Counted from the first letter of the stretch, positions 7,758-18,198 are shown. The stretch is 64,000 nt of DNA from Paractinoplanes atraurantiacus (GCF_900215205.1 NZ_OBDY01000040.1:1-64000); one strand, 5' to 3'. Numbers and translations: made by a program. The notes: a model not told the origin generated them from the letters alone.

Positions 7758-10751
7758 CTATGAGCAATTCAGCGCGGAGTAGGTGGCGGTGATGCCGTTG
7801 GCGGTCGCGGTGCCGACCGGCACCGAGGACGTCCGTGCGGCGAAGGCTTGGTAGGCATTGCCGCCGGCGGCGACGTTTTCGAAGACCTTCTTGCCGTACG
7901 CCGTGACGAGCTCGACGTCGGTGGCGGCGTCCCCCTCGTTGCGGGCGGTCACGGCGACGTACGCCTTCCCGGCGATGCACCGCGGCTGGGCCGTCACGGT
8001 GAGCGCGGGCCGGCTCTCGTCGGCGAAGGCACGCCATTCGGTGACGGCCACCGCCGAATAGGTGGTGCCGTTGCCGTTGGCGGTGATGGTGGCCCGCAGC
8101 CGCGAGGTGGTGACCGGGTCGAACGTCACCTTGTTGAAGGCGGTGCTGCTCGTCCCGTACGCGCTGGGGTTGGTCACGTCGTTCCACGCCGTGCCGTCCC
8201 AATACTGGAGTTTCCAGCCGTCCGGTTCGGCCACGCCGTCGCCGGTGCCCTTGGTGCTGTCGCGCCAGAACTTCAGCTCGGCGCTCGTGAGCCGGATCGG
8301 CCGCGACCAGTCGTACTGGATCCACTGGGTGGCCGGGCGGGTGCCCGACCAGGTGCCCCAGATCTGCGCCTGGCCCGGGTTGGCCGGGTCGCTGTCGTCG
8401 TTGAGCGCGGTGACGCTGTTCCATCCGGCCGTGTACGAGGCGGTCGGCACCGCGATCGGCCCCACGTTGCCGGTCAGCGGCCCCGAGAGGTCGGCCGGGA
8501 TGACCACCGACTTGGCGGTCTCCAGGTTCCCGGCCTTGTCGAGAGCCCGGAACGACACCGTGTGCTTCGAGGACGAGGGCGCGGAAACCGGCCCGGCGTA
8601 AGGCGTCCAGGTGCCGTCGCCGAACGTGTACTCGATGCGGGCCAGGCCCGAGGTGGCGTCGGTGGCGGTGACGGTCACCTTCCGGTCGGCCACTGTGCCC
8701 GTGCTGGCCGGGGCGGTGGCGTCGATGTTCACCGCGAGCGTGGACGGCGCCGAGGTGTTGCCGGCCCGGTCGGTCGCGGTCGCGCTGACCGTGTGCCGCC
8801 CGTCGCCGGAGACCGTGGCCTCGGCCTGGCGGACCGGACCGGCCTCGACCGGTGCCGCGGCGTCGACAGTGGTGCGGATCGTCATGCGCCCGCCCCGGTC
8901 GTCGGCCGCGGCCGCCCGCACCCGGACCGCCGACCGGTACCAGCCCTCGGTTCCGGCGCTGCCGCTCGGTGTCAGCGTCAGCGTGGGCGCGGTCGTGTCG
9001 CCTTCGGTGTCGGCGGGCGAGATGACGGTGACCTCGGCCGTAATCCGTCCGGCGGCGTAGCCGAGCACGCTGCCGGACACGGTGAGCTTGCCGGGCTGGG
9101 CCACGTCGGCCGCGGTGAGCGCGTCCCAGTAGACCGGGATCTGGAGGCCGTCGACCGGCAGCGTGGCCGGCAGGCCGGTCTCGCCGACCTCGACCGTGAT
9201 GGCCGGGGCCGTGACCGAGGCGGGCTGGGCGGCCAGGACCTTCCACTCCTCGACCGCGACCGCCGAATAGGTGGCGCCGTTGGTCGAGGCGTCGAACACC
9301 GCCCGCACCTGGGTCGTGGTGACCGCGTCGAAGGTGGTGTTCTGGAAGCCTTGGGTGGCGGTCGGATAGCCGCTCGGGTTGGCCACGTCGGCCCACTGCC
9401 CGGTCGTCAGGTTCCAGTACTGGATCTTCCACTTGGCCGGTGCGGCCACGCCGACGCCGGTCCCTTGCGGCTGGTCGTTCCAGAAATCGATCTGCGAGCC
9501 GGAGATCTTCATCGGCTGGTCCCACGTGTACTGGACCCACTGCTGCGGCGGGTTGGTGCCGGTCCAGGTGCCCCACATGTCCGGCGGCAGCGGGTTGGCC
9601 CGCACGATCTCGTCGTTGAGCGCCTTCACCCAGTACTGCGTGGGCACCGGGTTGTTGGAGACGGTCACCTGCGCGGCCTGGGCGATGTTGGCCCGCGGAG
9701 TGCGGTCCGGCTGCTTCACCGGTGTCTGCACGACCTGCTTCATGCGCGGCGGCGTCTGCGTGTCGTCCCACTCGACCTTGTCGATCGCCACCGAGCGGCG
9801 GAAGTGGTTGCCGCCCACGGCGTCCGCCGTGTGATAGGCGATGTACCACTGGCCGTCGAACTCGACGATGCCCGGGTGGCTGGTGGTCGAGGAGACCGGG
9901 GTGAGGACGGTACCCCGGTACGTCCACGGCCCCTCCGGGGCGGAGGCGGTCGCGTAGGCGATGCAGGCGTGATAGTTGGCCGGGGTGCACGCGGACGTGG
10001 GCCCGGCGTTGTTACCGGCGTACGCCAAGTAGTAGGTGTTGTTCCGCTTGAAGAGCCAGGGAGCTTCGAAGTAGCCGGTGGGCGCGGTGATGGTCCGCTG
10101 GGTGCCGACCGGGGTCTTCATGTCGGCCTGGTACTCCAGGAAGCGCAGCTGGCCGAACGTTCCCCAGTAGACGAAGACGCGCTGGCCCTCGACCAGGATG
10201 GTCGGGTCGATGTTCTGGATGTCGTTGGCGGTCGGCGTGCGCTGCGAGATGAGCGGGCCGCCGATGTGGTCGGTCCACGGGCCGGCCGGGTTGTCGGAGA
10301 CGGCGACGCCGATGGCGAACTTGTCGGCGGCGGTGCTGGTGCGCTCGCTGACCGGGACGTACCAGTAGTAGCGGCCGTCCGGGCCCTGGACGACCTGGCC
10401 GGCGTAGGCCCGGCCCGGTGTGGCCCAGGAGAAGACGGTCTCGGGCCGCATCAGCGACGGGAAGTGGGTCCACTGTCCCTCCGCGACGTCCGAAGTCCGG
10501 AAGGCGCCCCATTCGTTCATGATGAAGTCGTTGGTGGTGGGACCGGCCTCGTCGTGGCCGGTGTAGATGTAGAGCTGGTCGCCGGCCACGAGGGGCGCCG
10601 GGTCGGCCGAGTAGTAGGAGCCGTCGGCCAGGATCGGGTTGGTGGCGTGGGTGAAGGTGTGCGAGTCGGCCGCCTGGGCGGCCGCGGCGGGTGCTACGAG
10701 GAGCAACCCGGCCGCGACCATCCCCGCGACCGCTGCGGAAAGCGGTCTCAA
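7758..10751 (-). CDS. Secreted modular glycoside hydrolase family 43 protein
   Basis: 997 residues with a TTG start behind GAGGG. Signal peptide about 1-28. The five-bladed GH43 propeller covers about 35-345, with DPAP as the likely general-base Asp, NIDPTIL as the modulator Asp and GYFEAPWL as the acid Glu. Two discoidin-like (F5/8 C) modules lie at about 355-515 and 755-905, separated by a Big_4-like domain (about 520-590) and Ig-like repeats. The final ~85 residues form a two-cysteine module (RCIAGKAYVAVTARN to NCS) also found in the adjacent giant enzyme. GH43 enzymes usually remove L-arabinofuranose or xylose units from plant polymers; the neighbours favour arabinose. Confidence 0.9.
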   Translation of the reverse strand: MRPLSAAVAGMVAAGLLLVAPAAAAQAADSHTFTHATNPILADGSYYSADPAPLVAGDQLYIYTGHDEAGPTTNDFIMNEWGAFRTSDVAEGQWTHFPSLMRPETVFSWATPGRAYAGQVVQGPDGRYYWYVPVSERTSTAADKFAIGVAVSDNPAGPWTDHIGGPLISQRTPTANDIQNIDPTILVEGQRVFVYWGTFGQLRFLEYQADMKTPVGTQRTITAPTGYFEAPWLFKRNNTYYLAYAGNNAGPTSACTPANYHACIAYATASAPEGPWTYRGTVLTPVSSTTSHPGIVEFDGQWYIAYHTADAVGGNHFRRSVAIDKVEWDDTQTPPRMKQVVQTPVKQPDRTPRANIAQAAQVTVSNNPVPTQYWVKALNDEIVRANPLPPDMWGTWTGTNPPQQWVQYTWDQPMKISGSQIDFWNDQPQGTGVGVAAPAKWKIQYWNLTTGQWADVANPSGYPTATQGFQNTTFDAVTTTQVRAVFDASTNGATYSAVAVEEWKVLAAQPASVTAPAITVEVGETGLPATLPVDGLQIPVYWDALTAADVAQPGKLTVSGSVLGYAAGRITAEVTVISPADTEGDTTAPTLTLTPSGSAGTEGWYRSAVRVRAAAADDRGGRMTIRTTVDAAAPVEAGPVRQAEATVSGDGRHTVSATATDRAGNTSAPSTLAVNIDATAPASTGTVADRKVTVTATDATSGLARIEYTFGDGTWTPYAGPVSAPSSSKHTVSFRALDKAGNLETAKSVVIPADLSGPLTGNVGPIAVPTASYTAGWNSVTALNDDSDPANPGQAQIWGTWSGTRPATQWIQYDWSRPIRLTSAELKFWRDSTKGTGDGVAEPDGWKLQYWDGTAWNDVTNPSAYGTSSTAFNKVTFDPVTTSRLRATITANGNGTTYSAVAVTEWRAFADESRPALTVTAQPRCIAGKAYVAVTARNEGDAATDVELVTAYGKKVFENVAAGGNAYQAFAARTSSVPVGTATANGITATYSALNCS

Positions 10752-10762
10752 GGCGATTCCCT

Positions 10763-13700
10763 CTAGGAGCAGCTGATGGAGCCGTACGGGGCGGTGACGG
10801 TGGCCGTGCCCTCGACCTTCACCGAGGCCGTGCCCGCCGCGATCTGCGTGGCCCGGCTGGTGAAGGACTGGTAGGCGATCTTGCCGGGGGCGAGATCGGT
10901 CACGGTCTTCGTTCCGTACGGGGTGACGAGCTCGACGGTCAGCGGCTGGTCATCGTTGTTGCGAGCGGTGACCGACACGTACGCCTTGCCGGCGATGCAC
11001 TGCGACTTGGCCTCGGCCGCCACCCGGAAGCCGGAAGTGGGAACGTCGTAGACCTCCCACTCCTGGACGCCGGGCGCGCCCTTGCCCTCCTCGGTGCCGC
11101 CGGCGGTCAGCAGGGCCCGCAGCTTCGTGGTCGTGACGGCCTTGAAGCCGACCGTGTTCCACGACGTCGCGGAGTTGCCGTAGGCCGTCGGCGACTCGAC
11201 GTCCTGCCAGGCGCCGGCCGAAGTCCAGTACTGGAGCTTCCAGGCGCTGGGCGGGGCGACGCCGTTGCCGTCGCCGTCGATGTCATCGATGAACCAGATG
11301 CGGCTGCGGTCCACCGTCACCGGCGAGGCCCAGTCGAGCTGGATCCACTGCTCGCCGACCTGCGGCCAGGTGTTCCAGACGTCGGTGTTCGGCCCGACCG
11401 GCCCGGTCGGGGTGACGCCGTCGACCAGGTTGTCGGGGGTGACCCAGCCCGGCGTGTACGACGCGGAGGCCGTGCCCGATCGGGCCACGTTCACCGGCGC
11501 CTGGCCCGCCTCGACCGCGAGGGTCCCCACGGCCGAGGTGTTGCCGGCCTTGTCGACCGACCGGTATTCGACGGTGGTGGCCGACGAGCCGATCGGCACC
11601 GCTCCGGTCGCCGTCGTCCAGTCCTGGGTGCCGCTCAGCTTGTACTGGACAGCGCCGATGCCCGACAGCGCGTCGGTTCCGGTGATGGTGACGGTCCGCG
11701 CGGCTTTGTCGAACGAGGCCGCGGCGGTGGGTGCGGTGCGGTCGATGCCGGCCACGAGCGAGGTGACCGCCGAGACGTTGCCGGCGTCGTCGGTGGCGCG
11801 GGCCTTGACCGTGGTCGAGCCCTCGGTGGTCACCGTGACCGGCCCGGTGTAGTCCTTGAACGCGCCGTCGCCGACCGCGACCTCGATGGCCGGTGACTGG
11901 TCCCGGTTGTCGGTCGCGGAGGCGGTCACCTTCACGTCCGTGTTGGTCCAGGCCGCTTCCGGCGCGGCCGTCAGCGTGACCACCGGGGCCGAGGTGTCGA
12001 CCGGTCCGCCCGTGCCGACGGTGACCGTGGCCGTGGCCGTCTTGTCGGTGCCGGCCACCTGGCCGCTCACCTCGAAGGTGCCCGCCGCTGCGTACTTGGA
12101 CGGGTCGATCTGGGCCCAGGTGACCCCGATGCCGCTCTGCCGCGAGCCGTCGTTGTAGCCGACCGTGACCGTGGCCGGCAGGACGGGCGCGACACCGACC
12201 GCCGTCGTGACCGCCACCGGGTCGATCGTGTTGATCTGCACCGGGGCGCTGCCGCGGACCCACACGTGGGCCGAGGCGGTGAGGGTGGTGCCGGCGACGA
12301 AGCCGCTGACCGTGAAGTCACCGATCTCGGCCAGCTTGGCCGGGTCGACAGTGCCCCAGGCCACCGCCACCGGCAGCGTGGCGCCGTCGGCGTACGTCAC
12401 CTGGACCGTGGCCGGCAGGGCCGGCGGCACACCTGTCTGGGTGCGCACGTCGACCGGCTGGATCGAGCTCGCCGCGGCGGCGAAGACCCGCCACTCGGTG
12501 ACGCCGACCGCCGAGTACGCGGTACCGGCCGCGTTCGGCAGCGCGTTGAACGTGGCCCGCAACCGGGTCGTGGTGACCGGGTCGAAGCTGACCGCGTTGG
12601 TGCGGCCCCGTACGGCCGGGTCGAAGCCGGTCGCCCCGGTGACGTCCTTCCAGGCCGCGCCGTCCCAGTACTGGACCTTCCAGCTCTTCGGGACCGCGAC
12701 GCCGCTGCCGCCGGTCGTGCTGTCCGACCAGAAGTCGATCGACGCCCGGTTGACCCGGACCGCGGACGCGAAGTCGTACTGCAGCCACCGGGTGGCCGGC
12801 TCGTTGCCGGTCCACGTTCCCCAGATGTCGGAGTTCGAGCCGCCGCTGAAGAACGGTGCCTTGTCGTCGTTGATGGCGTTGACGTTGTTCCAGCCGGCGG
12901 TGAAGCTGGCCGACGCGGTGGCCGAGGTGGCGATGTTGATCTCGCCCTCGGTCAGCGCGGTCGCGTTGACGACGACGTCCTTCGTGGAGACCGCGGATCC
13001 GTTGCGCACGGTCAGCCGAAGCACGTGCCGCCCGGCCTCGGTGAAGCGAGCGATCGTGGTCGGCGAGGTGGCCGGGTCGAAGGCGACCGAGCCGCCGGCC
13101 GGCGCGTCCACGACCGACCACGAGGAGGTCAGCGCGGTGCCCGGCGTGCCGTCGTCCTGGGCCAGTCCGAGCAGCCGGACCGAGCCGTCCTGAGAGTACG
13201 TCGAGTCCACCCATGCGTCGGCGAGCGGCGCCGCGTTCTGGGCCTCCGGCGCGGCCACGCCGCTGTCGTAGGCCTGAACCTCTTTGATGCCGGTCTTCGA
13301 GCCCGCCGCGTGGTGCACGGTGATCCGCAACTTCTGCGCCGTGACGGCCGGGAAGCGCACCTGATTGAGGTTGCCCCGCGGGTAGGCCGGGAATCGGCTC
13401 TGACCGGGGATCGAGACCCATCCGGCACCGTTGTCGTACTCGACCGTGAACTGGGCCGGAGGCACGTAACCCTGGACCGTGGCGGTCGTCGACGTCTTGT
13501 AGAAGTGCACCCGGACGTCGTCGATCTTGCGCGAGCCTTCCAGATCAACGGTGATGGCGTCGGTCGCGTTGGGCGAGCCGGCGGTGCCCCAGAAGGGCTC
13601 GTTGACAGTGGTGCCGTTGACCGCACCGGCCGGAGCGCGCCCCGAGGCCGAGAACGTGGCGGTGGCGGGGTGTCCGGCCGCGACGTTGGTGGCAGTGTTC

Positions 13701-16210
13701 ATGCCGGCCTTGGCCATGATGTCGGTGACCCGGGCGTCGGCGGCGTAGGTGACATCCTGGGGCGCTTTGATCGCGCTCTTCTCAGAAGTGAGAACCTGTA
13801 CTCCCGGCGCCGCGTCGACCTGGCCGGTGGCCGGGTCGTAGACGAGCTTGCCCAGCTTGTCGGCGGTGAAGGCGAGCTGTCCGTCCAGGTAGACCGAGTA
13901 GCCCTCCGGGGTGTCGCCGTAGTACCGCTGGCCGCCCGGCGCGTCCCAGACGACCGTCAGGTCCTTGTCGCGGTACTTGATGTTGTTGGCCGTGAAGTGG
14001 TCCCAGCCGATGTCGATCGGGTCCAGCTCGACCTTGGCGTCGGAGCGCGGGCGCAGGCCCATCGCGTCCTCGATCACGGTGAAGTTGGTGGCGCCCAGGA
14101 TCGTGTGGTGGATCCAGGAGCGGTAGCCGATGCTCTGGTTGGCGGCCGAGCCGTCGGCCCAGAACTCGTTCTGGTCGGGGTACCGGTTGTCGCCGTTGTT
14201 CTGGTAGTGCGCCCAGGCGTTCCAGTACAAGAGCTTCTTGTACCACTCGGCGTTGAGGTACTGCGTCGGATAGTTGCGCAGCACCGAGGAGAGCATCCGG
14301 AACGTCACCGTCGAGTTGATGACGGAGAAGTTGTTGCTGCCCGGGTCGCCCTGCGCGGCCGCGGCCGCCTTGTCGGCCTGGTTGGCCGTGGTGAACGGGA
14401 AGATCGGGTACTGGGCGTCGTCGGCGAACAGCCGCAGCGCCTCGACGTAGGGCTGGTCGTAATCGGGGTCACCCGGCTTGGGCATCAGCCCGACCGAGAA
14501 CGGGTAGTAGTTGTTGATCTCCTTCCACGGCACCAGCGAGTCACTCGCCACGTGCCGATGTTTCAGCAGATTGCCTTTGAGTCCCATCTCGTCAGGGGTG
14601 TCACGGGCGGGCTCCCACAGGTAGTCGAGCACGGCGGTCTTGACGCGGGCGGCGAAGGCGTCCATCTCGGCCGCCTTCTCCGCGTTCCCAGCGGTACGGT
14701 AAGCGGCCGCGGCCGCCTTGGCGTTCGAGTACAGATAGGCGTTCTCGGTGCGGTCCATGTTGCCGGGTTTCCAGTCGAACGACACCGCGTCGGCGTCGTT
14801 GCCGGTCATCGCGCCCCAGCTGTACTCGATGAGACCGTTGCCGTCGAAGTCGTACGCGTCGAGCAGCCCCTCGACGTCGCTCTCGGCGTACTCGGCGAGG
14901 TTCCCGGCGATCGACGCCGGCCCGCCGTGCAGCTGGTACGAGCGCCAGGCCGCCTCCGAGATGTACTCGGTGTAGCTGTTCGACCAGTTGGCCGGGTCGC
15001 CCGGGTTGTCGACGTACTTGGAGCTCTTCGCGACCTCGCCGGCCGACACCCACGGGCCGTACGAGAAACTGGGGTCCCGGAAGTACTTCAGGTCGTCGAT
15101 GAACATGCCGGTGGTCAGCACGATGGCGTTGTTGTAGCCGAGCACGCCCTCCATCGACGTCGGGAACTGGTAGTCGTTGCCCGGGATGTCGGCGTCGAGG
15201 AAGTTGTAGCGCATCAGCCACCAGCGGTAGAACAACGTCTTGTCGATGTTGTTCTCGGGGGTGTCCAGATACGGGACGTTCTGGGCCCACCAGCGGTTGT
15301 ACGCGGTGACGTGCTCCTTGTAGGCGGCGGCCGGAGCGAGGCCGCGGTAGTGCTCGTACTCCGACGCCGAGGCCGGTACCTCCTTGGCGACCAGGCCGAG
15401 CTGCACCTTCGTGCGGGCGGATCCGGTGGCGGGAACCGCGAGCGTGCGCTTGAGGGTGCCGTCGACCGGCGCGAAGCCGTCGCCGGAGAACCGCGGGAAC
15501 AGGTCGGTCAGCTTGTTGAAAGCGCGAACGGCGCCGGTGAGTTCGCCGTTGTCGCTCTCGATGGTGCGGGCGAAGGGCGATCTCGCGGTGAGCGTGACGT
15601 CCTTGGCCCCGTTCGTGCTGGTCACGTCGACGTCGGTGACGAGCACGTTCTGGTCGGTGATGTACTTGGTCTGCACGATCCGCAGACCGGCGGCGGTGCT
15701 GGTGAACACCGAACGCCAGTAACTGGGCGTCTGCTTGCGCTGCGCGGCGTCCTCGGTGAGGGTGACGTCGGCGCCGTTCACGGACGCGGTGATGGTGTAG
15801 CCGCCCTGGCCGCCGGCGATCGACTCGATGTAGGCGAGCTCGCCGCCGAAGCCGAGAACGCCGGGCGTGTGGGTTTTCATGAAGGCGGCGCGGCCCCGGC
15901 TGAACAGGTACTGGTTGGCGTCGCCGTTGGAGCCGCCGGGCTGGTTGCCGGCCCGGGCCAGCATCTTGTCGACCCAGAAGTCGTTGTCGGTGGAGTTGCC
16001 GGCCCCGGCCGCCACGTCGGCGTCGAAGATGCCCTGGAGCTGGTTGCGGACGTGGTAGCCGGTGCGCTCGTCGGGAACGGGGTTGGCGTCGCCCTTGAAG
16101 ACGGGAAAGGGCGTGCCGGCGTTGGGCGCCGCCTCGGCGGCGGCTATCGGACTTAAGAAGGTGAGGAGCAATCCAGCGGCTAGTGCCGCCCTCAAGCGTG
16201 GTGTCTGCAC
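10763..16210 (-). CDS. Giant secreted modular glycosidase (MGH1/GH63-like (alpha/alpha)6 catalytic domain)
   Basis: 1,815 residues from a GTG at 16210 preceded by GAAAGG; the open frame extends further upstream to 16618, but that part is antisense-like and overlaps the GH127 gene. Signal peptide about 1-28. The catalytic barrel of about 750 residues is rich in Trp/Tyr motifs such as FDWKPGNMDRTENAY and resembles the MGH1/GH63-type clan. Then follow three discoidin-like modules, a PKD-like domain, two Big_4-like domains, Ig-like repeats and the C-terminal CIAGKAYVSVTARN module. Exported, probably bound to insoluble glycan. Exact linkage specificity is unknown. It sits 40 bp after GH127 and 11 bp before GH43. 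Confidence 0.85.
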   Translation of the reverse strand: MQTPRLRAALAAGLLLTFLSPIAAAEAAPNAGTPFPVFKGDANPVPDERTGYHVRNQLQGIFDADVAAGAGNSTDNDFWVDKMLARAGNQPGGSNGDANQYLFSRGRAAFMKTHTPGVLGFGGELAYIESIAGGQGGYTITASVNGADVTLTEDAAQRKQTPSYWRSVFTSTAAGLRIVQTKYITDQNVLVTDVDVTSTNGAKDVTLTARSPFARTIESDNGELTGAVRAFNKLTDLFPRFSGDGFAPVDGTLKRTLAVPATGSARTKVQLGLVAKEVPASASEYEHYRGLAPAAAYKEHVTAYNRWWAQNVPYLDTPENNIDKTLFYRWWLMRYNFLDADIPGNDYQFPTSMEGVLGYNNAIVLTTGMFIDDLKYFRDPSFSYGPWVSAGEVAKSSKYVDNPGDPANWSNSYTEYISEAAWRSYQLHGGPASIAGNLAEYAESDVEGLLDAYDFDGNGLIEYSWGAMTGNDADAVSFDWKPGNMDRTENAYLYSNAKAAAAAYRTAGNAEKAAEMDAFAARVKTAVLDYLWEPARDTPDEMGLKGNLLKHRHVASDSLVPWKEINNYYPFSVGLMPKPGDPDYDQPYVEALRLFADDAQYPIFPFTTANQADKAAAAAQGDPGSNNFSVINSTVTFRMLSSVLRNYPTQYLNAEWYKKLLYWNAWAHYQNNGDNRYPDQNEFWADGSAANQSIGYRSWIHHTILGATNFTVIEDAMGLRPRSDAKVELDPIDIGWDHFTANNIKYRDKDLTVVWDAPGGQRYYGDTPEGYSVYLDGQLAFTADKLGKLVYDPATGQVDAAPGVQVLTSEKSAIKAPQDVTYAADARVTDIMAKAGMNTATNVAAGHPATATFSASGRAPAGAVNGTTVNEPFWGTAGSPNATDAITVDLEGSRKIDDVRVHFYKTSTTATVQGYVPPAQFTVEYDNGAGWVSIPGQSRFPAYPRGNLNQVRFPAVTAQKLRITVHHAAGSKTGIKEVQAYDSGVAAPEAQNAAPLADAWVDSTYSQDGSVRLLGLAQDDGTPGTALTSSWSVVDAPAGGSVAFDPATSPTTIARFTEAGRHVLRLTVRNGSAVSTKDVVVNATALTEGEINIATSATASASFTAGWNNVNAINDDKAPFFSGGSNSDIWGTWTGNEPATRWLQYDFASAVRVNRASIDFWSDSTTGGSGVAVPKSWKVQYWDGAAWKDVTGATGFDPAVRGRTNAVSFDPVTTTRLRATFNALPNAAGTAYSAVGVTEWRVFAAAASSIQPVDVRTQTGVPPALPATVQVTYADGATLPVAVAWGTVDPAKLAEIGDFTVSGFVAGTTLTASAHVWVRGSAPVQINTIDPVAVTTAVGVAPVLPATVTVGYNDGSRQSGIGVTWAQIDPSKYAAAGTFEVSGQVAGTDKTATATVTVGTGGPVDTSAPVVTLTAAPEAAWTNTDVKVTASATDNRDQSPAIEVAVGDGAFKDYTGPVTVTTEGSTTVKARATDDAGNVSAVTSLVAGIDRTAPTAAASFDKAARTVTITGTDALSGIGAVQYKLSGTQDWTTATGAVPIGSSATTVEYRSVDKAGNTSAVGTLAVEAGQAPVNVARSGTASASYTPGWVTPDNLVDGVTPTGPVGPNTDVWNTWPQVGEQWIQLDWASPVTVDRSRIWFIDDIDGDGNGVAPPSAWKLQYWTSAGAWQDVESPTAYGNSATSWNTVGFKAVTTTKLRALLTAGGTEEGKGAPGVQEWEVYDVPTSGFRVAAEAKSQCIAGKAYVSVTARNNDDQPLTVELVTPYGTKTVTDLAPGKIAYQSFTSRATQIAAGTASVKVEGTATVTAPYGSISCS

Positions 16211-16250
16211 GGACGGGGACACCTTTCTTCGGGGGGTGTTTCGCAGGCCG

Positions 16251-18191
16251 TCAGTCGCCGTTGACCGGCAGCCAGACGCGCATGGTGGAGGGGCCGCGAC
16301 GGGCCCATCGGTGGTACGGGTGCAGCGGCGCCTCGAACGTCGTGGCCTCCCCCGCCGGCGCGGTGGGTGCGCCGTACGGCCATGCGTCGCTGCCCGCGGG
16401 GAGCTTGCGGAAGGAGGCGACGACCTCGCCGTCGCGCTCGGACAGGCCGGCGTCGAGGTCGAGGCGCACCTCGTCGACGCTGAGGCCGCCGGGCAGGTCG
16501 ACCGACTCGACCGCATAGACCTCGGGGCCGCGCTCGACGGCGACGCTGCCGCGCACGGCGTCGATCCGCGGATCGCCGAAGGTGATCCGGGGCCGCACCG
16601 GCAGGTCGAGGACGACAACCTCGCCCGCGGTGAAGCGGCGGCGGATCTGCACGGTGCCGGGCTCGACCCGGCGCCGGCCGGCGCCTTCGTCCACAGTGGC
16701 GCCCTCGGCCCATCCGGGCACGCGCAGGCTGAGCGTCCACGGGGTTTCGGGGGCGCGCGCGATGCGGATGGCGATGCGGCCGTCGGCCGGGTACTTGGTA
16801 TCGATCTCCAACGCGACCGTGCGGCCGCCGGGCAGGGACACCTCGAGCGCCGCCGCCGCGTACTGGTGGATCTGAACGCCGTCCTCGTCGGTGGTGGCGA
16901 GATAGGCGCCGAGCCCGGCGAAGGTCCGGGCCAGGTTCGTCGGGCAGCAGGACACCGCGAACCAGGGCGCGCGCAGGCTGGACGCGGCCCGCGGGACGAT
17001 CTGGTCGGGCTGCGGCTCGGTGCCGGGCACCCGCTGGTGCAGCGTGTTGGTGTAGAAGAACCGGGTGCCGTCGTCGGCCGGCGAGGCCGCGACGACGTTG
17101 AACAGCGTGCGCTCGATCAGGTCGGCGTAGCGCGGGTCGCCCTCGGCCAGCAGCAGCCGCCAGCTCAGCATGATGGAGCCGACGCTGGCGCAGGTCTCCG
17201 AGTACGCCCGGTCGGCCGGCAGCACGTAGTCGTCGCCGTAGGCCTCGTCCTGGTGCCGGGAGCCGACCCCGCCGGTGATGTACGTGCGGCGGGCCACCGC
17301 GGTGCGCCACTGCCGGGCCACCGCCTCGAGCAGGTCGGTGTCGCCGGTCTCGACGGCCACGTCGACCGCGCCCGCGCCCAGGTAGTTCGCGCGGACGGCG
17401 TGGCCCCGCAGCACGCCGGCCTCGCGGACGGGCAGGTCGTCCTGGAAGTACGCCCGGCCGAACTCGATGTCGTCGAGGACCTGGTGGCCGCGGCGCTCGA
17501 CGAACAGGCTGGCCTGGTCGAGGTAGCGGCTGTCGCCGGTGACGCGGTAGAGCTCGGCCAGGGCCGGCTCGATCACCGGGTGGCCGCAGACCGACGGGAT
17601 GCCGTCGGGGCCGAACGTCGCGCAGACGTGGTCGGCCGCCCGGATCGCCACCCGGGCCAGTTCGTCGTTGATCCCGTACGCCCGGGCGGCGGCGACACCG
17701 GCCTGGATCAGGTGGCCGTAGCAGTAGAGCTCGTGGCCCCACTCCAGATCGCTGTAGCGCGGCTGCTGCCCCGGACGGCCGAAGTTGGTGTTGAGGTAGC
17801 CGTCGTCCTCCTGCGCCGCCGCGACCCGGCGCACGATGGCCCGGTAGCGCGCGTCGAGGTCCTGGTCGCCGGCCCGCCCGTACTCCCAGGCCATGGCCTC
17901 CAGAAGCTTGTAGACCTCGCTGTCGGAGAACTCGCGGCCGCGGCGGTCGGCCGGCAGCCGGCCCTCGACGGCGGCGTCGAAGTTGGGCAGCCAGCCCGCT
18001 TTCTCCAGCCAGTGCTCGATGTGCGCCAGCGACGCGGCCCGGTTGGTCTCCTGGCGCTGCTGCCAGAAACCGGGGCGCAGGGTGACCTCGCGCAGGCCTA
18101 GTGGACGAAGACGGCCGGTGCTGGGGACGGCGGGAGTGCCCCCGCGCTCGGTCCAGTCCGTACGAGTGGGGAGTGCTTCGTTGATGGTCAC
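16251..18191 (-). CDS. GH127 beta-L-arabinofuranosidase
   Basis: 646 residues without a signal peptide, hence cytoplasmic. Characterised GH127 enzymes release L-arabinose from beta-linked arabinofuranosides using a cysteine nucleophile on a zinc site. The zinc/nucleophile set is visible: Glu332 and Cys334 in SETCASVG, and Cys415-Cys416 in VSCCPTN, at almost the same positions as in the model enzyme HypBA1. The GTG start at 18191 is chosen because AAGGG lies inside the end of the upstream permease gene; the open frame continues to 18230 but would overlap that gene. A role in finishing imported arabino-oligosaccharides follows from location and operon. Confidence 0.92.
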   Translation of the reverse strand: MTINEALPTRTDWTERGGTPAVPSTGRLRPLGLREVTLRPGFWQQRQETNRAASLAHIEHWLEKAGWLPNFDAAVEGRLPADRRGREFSDSEVYKLLEAMAWEYGRAGDQDLDARYRAIVRRVAAAQEDDGYLNTNFGRPGQQPRYSDLEWGHELYCYGHLIQAGVAAARAYGINDELARVAIRAADHVCATFGPDGIPSVCGHPVIEPALAELYRVTGDSRYLDQASLFVERRGHQVLDDIEFGRAYFQDDLPVREAGVLRGHAVRANYLGAGAVDVAVETGDTDLLEAVARQWRTAVARRTYITGGVGSRHQDEAYGDDYVLPADRAYSETCASVGSIMLSWRLLLAEGDPRYADLIERTLFNVVAASPADDGTRFFYTNTLHQRVPGTEPQPDQIVPRAASSLRAPWFAVSCCPTNLARTFAGLGAYLATTDEDGVQIHQYAAAALEVSLPGGRTVALEIDTKYPADGRIAIRIARAPETPWTLSLRVPGWAEGATVDEGAGRRRVEPGTVQIRRRFTAGEVVVLDLPVRPRITFGDPRIDAVRGSVAVERGPEVYAVESVDLPGGLSVDEVRLDLDAGLSERDGEVVASFRKLPAGSDAWPYGAPTAPAGEATTFEAPLHPYHRWARRGPSTMRVWLPVNGD

Positions 18192-18198
18192 GTGTTGA

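Noticed and set aside
7848..10766. Long plus-strand open frame opposite the GH43 gene (about 970 codons)
   Set aside because: High-GC shadow of the minus-strand enzyme; it is low-complexity Arg/Gly/Val-rich and has no domain, whereas the minus strand has complete GH43 and discoidin features.
12266..16156. 1,296-codon plus-strand frame opposite the giant glycosidase
   Set aside because: Same reason: antisense of a domain-rich gene with no recognisable protein features.
16211..16618. N-terminal extension of the giant glycosidase frame
   Set aside because: It overlaps the GH127 gene, and a signal peptide and ribosome-binding site support the GTG start at 16210.
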